The notes beneath the pieces are model-generated. The model searched no databases, was not told the origin of the DNA, and saw nothing but the letters and a program-made list of their open reading frames with translations. A stretch of 50,842 nucleotides of DNA from Lachnospiraceae bacterium (lineage in GTDB: Bacteria > Bacillota > Clostridia > Lachnospirales > Lachnospiraceae), in assembly GCA_017448845.1 (NCBI GenBank), contig JAFSKT010000015.1, forward strand, positions 1 to 50,842. Reading direction: 5' to 3'. Of this stretch, positions 8,780 through 17,193 are shown piece by piece. The position numbers and the translations under genes are program-made. How positions within the stretch are numbered: position 1 is the stretch's first letter; each line of letters opens with the position of its first letter.

Positions 8780-10063
8780 ATGGACTATATCAAACGTGTC
8801 TGTGACACTGAATTACAGGATAAATTGGATGCTTTTGGAGCTGTACATATCATTGGACCTAAATGGTGCGGTAAAACCACCACAGCCAAGCAGTTTGCCA
8901 AAAGCTTTATCGAAATGCAAGATCCGGATATGAGAGATTCTTATATATATACCGCACAGATTAAGCCATCCAACCTGCTTTCGGGTGAGAATCCGAGGCT
9001 TATCGATGAATGGCAGATTGCACCGAATTTATGGGATGCTGTAAGAGTTTCTGTTGATAAGAGAAATGAATCTGGGCTCTATATTCTTACAGGATCGAAT
9101 TCTATTGATAAAACGGCAATCATGCACACGGGTACCGGCAGAATAGATACACTCCAGATGTATCCCATGAGTCTTTATGAATCCGGTGAATCTAATGGAA
9201 AGGTTTCGCTATCAGAATTATTCAATAACAAAGAGCTTCCTGATGATTGCATCTCCGACCTAACAATTGACGGAATTATTATGGCCGCCTGTCGCGGCGG
9301 ATGGCCGTCTGTTATGAATAAAAAGACTGATAAGGCAAAACTGATGGTTTCAGGAAGTTACTTCGATAGTTTGTGCAGGGATGATATTAGCAATGTGGAT
9401 AATGTAAAAAGGGATGAGCAGGGAACTCGATTGCTTCTTAGATCCTACGCCAGAAATATATCAACATTTGCATCAAATCGAACGATTCTTCGTGATATCA
9501 ATGCTAATTTCCCTATGGGCGAAACTACTTTTTATGATTATTTGAAGACTCTGCAAAAACTATATGTGATTAGAGATGTAGAAGCTTGGTGCCCTTCAAT
9601 TAGATCGAAAACTGCGATTCAGTCCTCTGATAAAAAAGAATTTGTAGATCCATCAATAGCCGTTGCTGCTCTTGGAGTTGCCCCTGAGTACTTCAATACA
9701 GATCTTAAAGCATTTGGATTTATTCTTGAAACCTTATGTATTAGGGATTTACGTGTTTACTCATCCTCATTGGGAGGAACTGTATCATATTACCATGATA
9801 GATACGGGTTAGAGGCGGATGCTGTACTTCACTTAAGAGATGGCAGATATGCTTTAATAGAGATCAAACTCGGAAGCAATGAAATCGAAGAAGGCGCTGC
9901 ACATCTTAACGAAATCGAAAGACTGGTAGCAGAATACAATGTTAACGAGAAGCAGGCTCCGCTCAGATTGCCTGATTTAAAAATTGTTCTTACCGGAACA
10001 CCATTTGGTTATAAGCGTGAAGACGGCGTATATGTTATTCCTATTGGATGTTTGAAAAATTAG
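8780..10063 (+). CDS. AAA+ ATPase of the AAA_14/DUF4143 family
   Basis: A 427-residue protein with Walker A GPKWCGKTT near residue 30, then a Walker-B-like RLIDEWQIAP and sensor TGSNS. The C-terminal DUF4143 part is a winged-helix region (ISTFASNRTILRDINANFPMGETTFYDYLKTLQKLYVI) followed by a nuclease-like end (GLEADAVLHLRDGRYALIEIKLG) whose E-x-K resembles PD-(D/E)xK folds. The family is widespread in gut bacteria, usually single-copy orphan genes of unknown role. Clear promoter and GGAGGT. The gene stands alone amid decayed DNA, and the array of three repeats upstream suggests autoregulation. Confidence 0.88.
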   Translation: MDYIKRVCDTELQDKLDAFGAVHIIGPKWCGKTTTAKQFAKSFIEMQDPDMRDSYIYTAQIKPSNLLSGENPRLIDEWQIAPNLWDAVRVSVDKRNESGLYILTGSNSIDKTAIMHTGTGRIDTLQMYPMSLYESGESNGKVSLSELFNNKELPDDCISDLTIDGIIMAACRGGWPSVMNKKTDKAKLMVSGSYFDSLCRDDISNVDNVKRDEQGTRLLLRSYARNISTFASNRTILRDINANFPMGETTFYDYLKTLQKLYVIRDVEAWCPSIRSKTAIQSSDKKEFVDPSIAVAALGVAPEYFNTDLKAFGFILETLCIRDLRVYSSSLGGTVSYYHDRYGLEADAVLHLRDGRYALIEIKLGSNEIEEGAAHLNEIERLVAEYNVNEKQAPLRLPDLKIVLTGTPFGYKREDGVYVIPIGCLKN

Positions 10064-10159
10064 CCACAAACTATAATACCAAAAAAATTTTAAATTTATT
10101 GGAACATGTGGAACATTTCACCCATTTTCGTGTCGTATATAAATGGGAGGAATGGATCC

Positions 10160-11143
10160 TGCAGGGAGGTGATGGAATAGGGGGAATAGTCACCCTGAAG
10201 GGCGGAACGCTGAAGTCCACCGGGGGAACAGGAAATGATATCTCGGGATCCGCATTTTATAGAAATGTGATGATTTCTGAAGGCAAAGTCTTCTTCACCG
10301 TCGATGGCACACAGTCTTTCAGCGGACCACTGGAGCTGAACGCTGACCAGAAAGCAGCCATTGCCGGGAAATTCCTGACTTCCTGCACGGCCGCGATCGG
10401 TGAAACCTTTTATCCCACCGTCCAGGATCCGATAGATGCATCAAATCCCGGGGATACGGTCAAATTGCTGACGGATGTGAAACCCGACGCTACTGTGATC
10501 GTAAGTAAGAATACTATCCTCGACCTCAACGGACACACCATTGACGGGAGCGGGATCGAGACGGAATCTAAAACTGTCATTAAGATCCTTTCAGCCGGGA
10601 ATCTCACGCTTAATGACAGCAGTAAAGCAAAAACCGGGCTTATCACCGGAGGATCAGCGTCAAATGGAAATGGCGGCGGCGTATATGCTAACGGTGATTT
10701 CACAATGAACGGCGGTACTATCAGCGGTAACAGAGCAGAAAATTATGGCGGCGGTGTGTATGTCAGTGGGCGCACTTTTACAATGAATGGGGGAAAGATC
10801 TGCAGCAATACAGCAGGAATCTCCGGTGGTGGTGTGGGGTTAAATGATCGAAATAGCAGCGTTACATTTAAAATGAACGGCGGTACCATCTGCAATAACG
10901 AGGGCGGTGGGGTGTTTTTCAAAAAAGAAAATGACCAGCAGCCAAGTGAAAGCAGCTTCATACTAACCGGCGGAACCATTAAGGACAACAGATCAAATGA
11001 TGAGAAGATCCGGAACGTCCATTTAAGAAATGGAAAACTCATCAACATCCCCGAAGAGCTTAAAGAAAACACTTCCATCTTCAGTCAATCGCCCTTGAAT
11101 GGCAATGAGCTTACCCTAAACCCCGCCGAGAAGGACACTATTC
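10160..11143 (+). pseudogene. Surface/adhesin protein fragment, left part (broken beside hipBA)
   Basis: The frame here encodes Gly-rich parallel-beta-helix style repeats: GGGVYANGDFTMNGGTISGN, GGGVYVSGRTFTMNGGKICSN and GGGVGLND...FKMNGGTICNN (about 10671-10920), typical of secreted polymorphic adhesin-like proteins. The frame technically opens at 10048 inside the upstream ATPase gene, but sequence before about 10160 is not adhesin-like, and there is no signal peptide or ribosome binding site. At about 11143 the surface sequence ends and the antisense hipA gene takes over. The gene is therefore broken at both ends; a related fragment reappears beyond hipBA near 12971. Confidence 0.65.
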
Positions 11144-12380
11144 TGTCTGAACAAAGATGCTCAAAAGCAATTTTCATCTGCTCAATCTCACTATTAGATA
11201 TGCCACACCTTACTGCTTCATTTTTCCAGGAATCACAAACTATTCTTTGAAGCTTCAGAGCTTGATCCCTTGCATCTTTTTCAGATAACCTGAAATATCC
11301 TGCTGCTGATATTGCTTCTTGAACATCTTTCCTGTCAGTCTCAGCAATTATAAGCGAAAGAGAATCTTTATCAGTATTCGGATTTATATCAAATACAGGA
11401 GAAAGCCTCCATGAATCACCATCAAGAATGAAACCATGATTTCTAAGATGATCATCAGTATTTGAAATACAAATATTGAAAACTATCCTGTTCCATAACT
11501 CTTTCAAATCTTTATTCGGATTCAGACTGATCTGCTCAATCGCTTCCGCGATATCAAGATAACTCATCTGATCTTCCTGAGCGTCAGTACATCCTAATAC
11601 TGTCATTGCCGAAGCATAATGAACCCGATTTGAGCCATTTCTGTCAAATCTTTTAGATAAGAAAGTTGTCCCTGCATCAGAAAACCTCATAAATCTGGCA
11701 TCAGGTACATTAAGACCACATTTTAATGCCAAATTATGAGAAACCATTTCCCACGCACCAACATCAATCTCATCATTTTTAGATGGAAATTTAGCTATCC
11801 AAAGATTCCCTTCCTCATCTATCACATTTGCTTTCGGTCTTGCACCTCCTAATGACGAACCTGGATCCAACAGATTTTTTAGCCATTTTTCAGATTCTCT
11901 GTCTGCTGATGCTTCAAAACCAAGAGAAGACTGCTCAAGCTTTCTTAATGTCTCCATTGGATGGGCTGCCAAAGTCTTGCGAGAAGAAATATATTCATTA
12001 TTGTCAGGATCAAATAAACGAATACCACCAATTCTTCCCTGATCATGTACCCCAAAAATATAATCGCTATCCAGAAGTTTTCTTTTAGGACGACTCTCTT
12101 CTTTTGCCAGAATCGCTTCTCTCCTATCCATTAACTTTCTCCCCCATCTGTCAGGAGAAATATCTGAGAGAAACCCAAAACAAGGCTTGTTGGATGGAGG
12201 GTATTGCCATCCTGCCATAGAGATCACATCAGGATCGAGCTTAAATGAAGGATGTATTGAAAGCCATTTCTCATCATAAGCAAAAGATATAGTTTCCTTC
12301 CCTCTTGCTGAATTGATCCGGCATTTCCCTATTTTTTCCGGCGGATTTAGCCATCCCGCATGTATCTCAAATTCCTTCAC
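11085..12380 (-). CDS. hipA: HipA-family serine/threonine kinase toxin
   Basis: HipA toxins phosphorylate translation factors (GltX in E. coli) and cause growth arrest; the partner HipB neutralises them. The 431-residue product has the couple_hipA N-terminal region (FGFLSDISPDRWGRKLMDRRE), the ATP-binding GSSLGGARPK loop, the catalytic NTDDHLRNHGF and the metal-binding SPVFDINP. An AAGGAG lies before ATG 12380, and it overlaps hipB by 4 nt, so the two are coupled. The last about 16 residues (FSAGFRVSSLPFKGD) are read from the antisense of surface-protein sequence, meaning the original stop was lost at insertion and the C-terminus is chimeric. All catalytic motifs are intact, so activity is plausible. 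Confidence 0.9.
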   Translation of the reverse strand: MKEFEIHAGWLNPPEKIGKCRINSARGKETISFAYDEKWLSIHPSFKLDPDVISMAGWQYPPSNKPCFGFLSDISPDRWGRKLMDRREAILAKEESRPKRKLLDSDYIFGVHDQGRIGGIRLFDPDNNEYISSRKTLAAHPMETLRKLEQSSLGFEASADRESEKWLKNLLDPGSSLGGARPKANVIDEEGNLWIAKFPSKNDEIDVGAWEMVSHNLALKCGLNVPDARFMRFSDAGTTFLSKRFDRNGSNRVHYASAMTVLGCTDAQEDQMSYLDIAEAIEQISLNPNKDLKELWNRIVFNICISNTDDHLRNHGFILDGDSWRLSPVFDINPNTDKDSLSLIIAETDRKDVQEAISAAGYFRLSEKDARDQALKLQRIVCDSWKNEAVRCGISNSEIEQMKIAFEHLCSDRIVSFSAGFRVSSLPFKGD

Positions 12381-12700
12381 TCCTTCTTCCTTTCATATTT
12401 ACCCAGCAGTTCAGAATCCTGGATGATCCGTCCCAGTTCATCATCCCGTGCTAAGAGAGTAATATCTTCGGGCACACCAATAGCGGCAAGAACTTTTGCA
12501 TAAATCCCTATTGCAACTCCGGGATCTCCTTTCTCTACCTTCCATAACGTTGCGCGGGTGATTCCTGCCCTCTCTGCAATAAGAGTTGTTTTATACCCTC
12601 TTCTGAGTCTTGCAAGCTTAATTTGTTCCCCAACCTGCGCTAACTGCTTGGAAATACGGGGTAAAATAACCGGTTTATTAGACTTTCTTTTATTATTCAT
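12377..12700 (-). CDS. hipB: HipB-family antitoxin, HTH transcriptional regulator
   Basis: A helix-turn-helix protein of 107 residues from ATG 12700, containing EQIKLARLRRGYKTTLIAERAGITRATLWKVEKGD. It would bind HipA and repress the hipBA promoter. An upstream in-frame ATG at 12736 would add 12 unconvincing residues and overlap the promoter, so 12700 is preferred. There is no Shine-Dalgarno; TTGACA (12736-12731) and CATAAT (12713-12708) put the predicted transcript start within a base or so of the AUG, so the mRNA is probably leaderless. A TTCAT-N10-ATGAA dyad (12715-12696) covers the -10 box and start codon and is a candidate operator. Confidence 0.85.
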   Translation of the reverse strand: MNNKRKSNKPVILPRISKQLAQVGEQIKLARLRRGYKTTLIAERAGITRATLWKVEKGDPGVAIGIYAKVLAAIGVPEDITLLARDDELGRIIQDSELLGKYERKKE

Positions 12701-12736
12701 GTTTATTATTATGAACAACTTAACGGAACATGTCAA
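12696..12736 (-). promoter_or_regulatory. hipBA promoter with overlapping palindromic operator
   Basis: Minus strand: TTGACA, 17-nt spacer, CATAAT, then seven bases to the ATG of hipB. The inverted repeat TTCAT-N10-ATGAA spans -10 to codon 2, as expected for an autorepressed toxin-antitoxin operon. Confidence 0.6.
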
Positions 12737-12768
12737 TATTAAAAAGCATTTTGCTTAAAAGGATGATT

Positions 12769-12970
12769 ATGAATTTCTGTGAAAAAATCGATTATACTTC
12801 ACCAGCAAGAGGTAAAGTATCCTCAGTATGAAGAGCAAATCGAAATTGGAAGTAATTTATATAACCTCGATAACCTTGGCGGTACGGGACTGATGGTATA
12901 TGGATATGGTATAAGGTTATGGCGGCCGGGGAAACGGGATTATTATATCAAATGTGATTATCTTTTCTGA
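12769..12970 (+). pseudogene. Small ORF of unknown origin, probably frameshifted
   Basis: ATG 12769 follows AAAAGGA and encodes MNFCEKIDYTSPARGKVSSV before a stop. The +1 frame stays open to 12970 (YEEQIEIGSNLYNLDNLGGTG...). The two together could be one short protein broken by a frameshift. No family recognised; it sits between hipB and the right-hand surface-protein fragment. Confidence 0.25.
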
Positions 12971-13190
12971 AACTCCCGACGCGGTTATCTATTATGCGAC
13001 GGACGGGAACACTCCCACAGAAAGCAGCACAAAATATACCGGGCCTATATCAGTCGCGGAGACCACCACAAAAGAAGGGATAAAGCGGATGATCCTGCAG
13101 AACCCTGAAAGGTAATGAGCTTACAGTGAACCCCACCTGGAAGGACACCCTTAAGCTTCAATACCAGTACCGCATGAGGCGAACCGTCCA
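12971..13190 (+). pseudogene. Surface/adhesin protein fragment, right part
   Basis: Open frame pieces read SETPDAVIYYATDGNTPTES...KYTGPISVAETTT, the typical chitobiase/FN3-type C-terminal domain of secreted Lachnospiraceae proteins. A second piece reads LKGNELTVNPTWKDTLKLQYQYR, closely similar to LNGNELTLNPAEKDTI at the broken end of the left fragment (about 11095-11140). The frame is interrupted by stops, so this is the decayed far side of the gene region that received hipBA. Confidence 0.55.
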
Positions 13191-13319
13191 ACTTTGCCCC
13201 GGATAGGTCATTAAGGTTATAGAATGGCTTAAACTCACGGAAATACCTGCATAATAAGGTTTTGCCATGGCAGAAAAAAGGGTTTGACGTAATTACCTCC
13301 CTGTGTAAAAATATCCTTT

Positions 13320-14336
13320 ATGGACAGCTTACGGGATGATATTAAAAAGGGCGTTTTCAAAAGGGTTTACCTTATCTGGGGTGAAGAAGACTACTTAAGG
13401 GATTATTATAAAAAGACCCTTTCCGACGCAGTGGTGCCTTCCGGGGATACAATGAACAGAAGTGTCTTTACCGGGAAGGAAGCCAATGAGGAAAAGATCA
13501 TGGCTCTGGCGGAAACCCTGCCTTTTATGTCTGAAAAAAGGCTGATCCTGGTGGAAGACAGCGGCTTTTTTAAGAAGGGCGCCGATAAGGAATTTTCGGA
13601 TTATCTTGAGCATATCCCCGAAGAAACCGTATTGGTCTTCTCTGAAGCTGAGGTGGATAAGAAGACGAGAATGTTCAAGACGGTGACTAAGCTGGAGGGA
13701 TCCGTAGAGTGTAAGAAACCAGGTGAAAGGGACTTAAAGGTCTGGATCGGAAGCATTTTATCGAAGAGCGGCAAGAAGATCCGGGCAAGTACGGTGGATT
13801 TCCTGATCTCAAAGTCAGGTACCGATATGTATCTCCTTAAAAATGAGATGGATAAGCTGATCTCCTATTGCGGAGAACGGGAAGAGATCACCGTAGAAGA
13901 TATACGGGAGATAGCTTCCTCAAATTTACAGTCCTCCGTATTTTCCATGATAGATGACATAGCTGCGGGAAGGCAGAAGAAAGCGCTGGAAAAGTATTAT
14001 GAGATGCTCCTCCTGAAGGAAGCTCCCATGAAGATACTTTCTCTTATCTCGAGAGAGTTCAACAAGCTGGTCTTGGCAAAGGAACTTTCAAAAGAGAAAA
14101 AGGGATCCCGTGAAATGGCTGGAGTTATGCAGGTGCCGGAGTTTTCGGTTAAAAAGTATGTGGCCGCCGCATCCCGTTACACAAGCAGACAGCTGCTTGA
14201 TGCGGTGGATGACTGCCTTAAGACCGAGGATGATGTGAAAAAAGGGAAGATAACGGATACGCTTGGCGCAGAGTTACTGATAATAAAATATTCAGGTTTT
14301 AAGAGTGGAGGGGACAATGCGAGAGCTGCCCAGTGA
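13320..14336 (+). CDS. holA: DNA polymerase III delta subunit
   Basis: The delta subunit opens the sliding clamp within the clamp-loader complex. The 338-residue length is normal. Visible features are the N-terminal VYLIWGEEDYLRDYY, the mid-domain LILVEDSGFF, the linker KKPGERDLKVWIGSILSKSGKKI, and the collar-domain end DAVDDCLKTEDDVKKGKITDTLGAELLIIKY. No Shine-Dalgarno precedes ATG 13320; TTGACG at 13284-13289 lies 36 nt upstream with a weak AT-rich -10, so a leaderless mRNA is likely. Overlaps the next gene by 20 nt. Normally a direct neighbour of comEC. Confidence 0.95.
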   Translation: MDSLRDDIKKGVFKRVYLIWGEEDYLRDYYKKTLSDAVVPSGDTMNRSVFTGKEANEEKIMALAETLPFMSEKRLILVEDSGFFKKGADKEFSDYLEHIPEETVLVFSEAEVDKKTRMFKTVTKLEGSVECKKPGERDLKVWIGSILSKSGKKIRASTVDFLISKSGTDMYLLKNEMDKLISYCGEREEITVEDIREIASSNLQSSVFSMIDDIAAGRQKKALEKYYEMLLLKEAPMKILSLISREFNKLVLAKELSKEKKGSREMAGVMQVPEFSVKKYVAAASRYTSRQLLDAVDDCLKTEDDVKKGKITDTLGAELLIIKYSGFKSGGDNARAAQ

Positions 14337-14814
14337 AGGCAAAATATACAGGCATTTTAAGGGTACATATTACAGAGTGATATGCATAGCCCGTGATTCC
14401 GAGACACTGGCAGAAATGGTAGTGTATGAGAACAGGGATGATGCAAGTAAGAAATATGTAAGGCCGCTGTCGGAATTCATGAGCGAGACCGACCGTGAAA
14501 AGTACCCCGATGCAGGACAGAGATACAGGTTTGAGGAGGAAAGCCCTGCCGCTGAATCCGGCGGAGAAAGCGGAGAGAATGAAGAAGAGGCACCCCCGGA
14601 TCTGATGGCGTTCTTAGATGCCGAAGACATGGAGGAAAAGCTGGATGTGCTGGAGAGGATAAAGGGCAGGCTTAATGATGACATAATAAGCGCCATCGCT
14701 CTTTCCTTAGATACTGAAGTAAGGGAAGGAAGCATACAGGACAAGTATGAGGAAATAAAGGATTATCTCCTCACAACCATAAAATATGAGGGCGCAAGGC
14801 TCAGAAACAGATAG
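14317..14814 (+). CDS. DUF1653-domain protein
   Basis: ATG 14317 (after GGAGGGG) is preferred over GTG 14305. The first about 65 residues are a DUF1653 domain (GKIYRHFKGTYYRVICIARDSETLAEMVVYENRD...KYVRPLSEFM), a small beta-barrel of unknown function. It is followed by an acidic linker and a helical C-terminal region (about 100-165) not found in the short members of the family. The start lies inside the end of holA, so translation is coupled. Cytoplasmic; role unknown. Confidence 0.85.
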   Translation: MRELPSEGKIYRHFKGTYYRVICIARDSETLAEMVVYENRDDASKKYVRPLSEFMSETDREKYPDAGQRYRFEEESPAAESGGESGENEEEAPPDLMAFLDAEDMEEKLDVLERIKGRLNDDIISAIALSLDTEVREGSIQDKYEEIKDYLLTTIKYEGARLRNR

Positions 14815-14842
14815 AGGATAGAGAAAGGAACGGTATCAAATC

Positions 14843-15859
14843 TTGAAGATATTATCATTTGTAGTACCCTGCTATAATTCGGAAGATTATATGAAACACT
14901 GCATTGACTCCCTTCTTATCGGGGGAGAGGATGTGGAGATACTGGTGGTTGATGACGGTTCGTCAGACGGCACCGCTGATATAGCAGATGAATACGAGAA
15001 GAGTTATCCGGGGATAGTGAAAGCCATTCACAAGGAAAACGGAGGACACGGGGACGCAATAAATACCGGACTTGAACATGCTTCAGGACTGTTTTTCAAA
15101 TGTGTGGATTCCGATGACTGGGTGGACGCCGATGCCTACAGGAAGGTTCTGGCAAAACTGAGAGAGCTGCTTTACGGCGATACCATGCTGGATATGATGA
15201 TATGCAATTTTGTCTATGATAAGAAGGGGGCAAGGCATAAAAAGGTCATGACCTACAGGTTTGCGCTCCCGGAAAACAGGATGATAACCTGGGATAAGGT
15301 TCGGAAGTTCCACAAGGGACAGTACCTTCTCATGCATTCCGTTATCTACAGGACCAAGCTTTTAAGGGATTGTGGGCTCTGCCTTCCTAAGCACACTTTT
15401 TACTGCGATAACATCTTTGTTTTCGAGCCGCTGCCCTTTGTAAAGACCATATATTACTTAAACGTGAATTTCTATCGCTATTTTATCGGCAGGGATGACC
15501 AGTCGGTAAATGAGAAGGTCATGATAGGAAGGGTAGACCAGCAGATTAAGATCACCAAGATCATGATAGATTTCCTTGCGGGAAGAAATATCCCCAACAG
15601 GAAGCTTCGCAACTATATGGTGAGCTATCTGGAGATCATGATGACGGTTTCTTCCATAATGCTTATCAGGGCAGACACGGAAGAAGCACTGGAAAAGAAG
15701 GATGAACTCTGGAGGTATCTCGGGGAAAAGGACGGATTCCTTTTCATGAAAATAAGGTACGGGATCCTTGGAAGGACCATGAACCTTCCGGGCAAGCACG
15801 GCAGGAAACTTTCCGTTGCCGGATACAAACTTGCACATTGGTTTGTGGGATTTAATTGA
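14843..15859 (+). CDS. Glycosyltransferase family 2
   Basis: TTG start at 14843 preceded by AAAGGA; no ATG fits the conserved N-terminus KILSFVVPCYNSEDYMKHCIDSLL. The GT-A core includes VDDGSSDGTADIADEYE, the KENGGHGDAINTGL block and VDSDDWVD with the metal-binding DxD-type motif (about residue 93). The C-terminal half is helical with no transmembrane segment. GT2 enzymes transfer sugars from nucleotide donors to cell-envelope glycans or lipids; substrate unknown. It lies 28 nt after the DUF1653 gene, probably in the holA operon. Two genes downstream lies an MBOAT/SGNH acylation pair, consistent with envelope polysaccharide work. Confidence 0.92.
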   Translation: MKILSFVVPCYNSEDYMKHCIDSLLIGGEDVEILVVDDGSSDGTADIADEYEKSYPGIVKAIHKENGGHGDAINTGLEHASGLFFKCVDSDDWVDADAYRKVLAKLRELLYGDTMLDMMICNFVYDKKGARHKKVMTYRFALPENRMITWDKVRKFHKGQYLLMHSVIYRTKLLRDCGLCLPKHTFYCDNIFVFEPLPFVKTIYYLNVNFYRYFIGRDDQSVNEKVMIGRVDQQIKITKIMIDFLAGRNIPNRKLRNYMVSYLEIMMTVSSIMLIRADTEEALEKKDELWRYLGEKDGFLFMKIRYGILGRTMNLPGKHGRKLSVAGYKLAHWFVGFN

Positions 15860-15865
15860 ATGTGC

Positions 15866-15871
15866 TATAAT
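15866..15871 (+). promoter_or_regulatory. Likely -10 box of the glyA promoter
   Basis: TGC-TATAAT, an extended -10, with a weak TTGTGG 17 nt upstream at the end of the glycosyltransferase gene. The predicted leader is about 60 nt; GAAAGGAG precedes the glyA ATG. Confidence 0.45.
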
Positions 15872-15939
15872 CCCTTGGGTTTTGTTTTTACAATTAATTT
15901 ACAGCTGTTTTTTGGAGGATTTGAAAGGAGAACTGATCG

Positions 15940-17181
15940 ATGTATTCACTTGAGGACATAAGGCTTGTGGACAGTGAGGTGGCAGATGCCATAGTTGCGG
16001 AAGAAGAAAGGCAGAACAGCCATATTGAGCTCATTGCGTCCGAAAACTGGACAAGCAAGGCAGTTATGGCAGCTATGGGTAGTCCGCTTACCAATAAATA
16101 TGCGGAAGGATATCCCGGACACAGGTATTATGGCGGATGTCAGTGTGTTGATATAGTAGAAGATCTGGCAAGGGAAAGGGCAAAAGAGCTTTTTAAGTGC
16201 GAATATGCCAATGTACAGCCCCATTCCGGAGCTCAGGCAAATATGGCTGTATTCATGGCAATGATGGAGCCCGGAGATACCTTCATGGGAATGAATCTTG
16301 ATCAGGGAGGCCACTTATCACACGGTTCACCGGTCAATTTCTCCGGAATGTACTTCAACTGTGTGCCATACGGCGTAAATGATGAAGGATTCATAGATTA
16401 TGACAAGGTTCTGGAAATAGCAAAGGAGTGCCGTCCGAAGCTTATCGTTGCCGGAGCATCCGCATATGCCAGGACAATAGATTTCAAGAGATTCCGCCAG
16501 ATCGCGGATGAAGTGGGAGCATATCTCATGGTGGATATGGCTCATATCGCCGGACTTGTGGCCGGCGGACAGCATCCCTCACCCATAGGGATCGCAGATG
16601 TTGTAACCACCACGACACATAAGACCTTAAGAGGACCCAGAGGCGGACTTATCCTCTGCAATCAGGACGCAGCTGATAAATTCAAGTTTAATAAAGCGGT
16701 ATTCCCCGGATCCCAGGGCGGCCCCCTTATGCATGTGGTGGCAGCAAAGGCTGTATGTCTGAAGGAAGCTCTTCAGCCCTCATTCAGGGAATATGCAAAG
16801 GGTATCGTTGATAATGCGCAGTCTCTTTGCAGCGGTTTATTGAACAGGGGACTCTCCATAGTATCTGGAGGAACGGATAACCACCTGATGCTTTTGAATC
16901 TTGTTCCCCAGAACCTTACAGGAAAAGAAGTGGAAATACTTCTGGATGAGGCAAATATTACCGCAAATAAGAACACTATACCGAATGATCCCCAGAAGCC
17001 TTTCGTTACCAGCGGAATAAGGCTCGGAACTCCTGCGGTTACCACCAGAGGCTTTAATACTGAGGATTGTGATAAGGTTGCAGAGGCCATTTCCCTTGTA
17101 GTGCTGGGAGGAAAGGACAAGATTCCCGAGGCACGGGAGATAGTAAAGAGCCTGACGGAGAAATATCCCCTTGATCTTTAA
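15940..17181 (+). CDS. glyA: Serine hydroxymethyltransferase
   Basis: Converts serine and tetrahydrofolate to glycine and 5,10-methylene-THF, the main cytosolic source of one-carbon units; PLP-dependent. The 413 residues are full length: [11 protein letters not shown], the [17 protein letters not shown] substrate segment, the GASAYAR region and [13 protein letters not shown] with the PLP-binding Lys near residue 227. It ends in the regular SHMT C-terminus ([13 protein letters not shown]). Good AAGGAG before the ATG and its own probable promoter. The MBOAT gene starts 12 nt downstream, so some read-through is likely. Confidence 0.98.
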   Translation: MYSLEDIRLVDSEVADAIVAEEERQNSHIELIASENWTSKAVMAAMGSPLTNKYAEGYPGHRYYGGCQCVDIVEDLARERAKELFKCEYANVQPHSGAQANMAVFMAMMEPGDTFMGMNLDQGGHLSHGSPVNFSGMYFNCVPYGVNDEGFIDYDKVLEIAKECRPKLIVAGASAYARTIDFKRFRQIADEVGAYLMVDMAHIAGLVAGGQHPSPIGIADVVTTTTHKTLRGPRGGLILCNQDAADKFKFNKAVFPGSQGGPLMHVVAAKAVCLKEALQPSFREYAKGIVDNAQSLCSGLLNRGLSIVSGGTDNHLMLLNLVPQNLTGKEVEILLDEANITANKNTIPNDPQKPFVTSGIRLGTPAVTTRGFNTEDCDKVAEAISLVVLGGKDKIPEAREIVKSLTEKYPLDL

Positions 17182-17193
17182 GGGAAGGCAGAT

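Noticed and set aside
10048..10160. Start of the adhesin-like ORF at ATG 10048
   Set aside because: It overlaps the end of the ATPase gene, lacks a signal peptide, and the first about 37 codons do not resemble the rest; the real gene start is lost.
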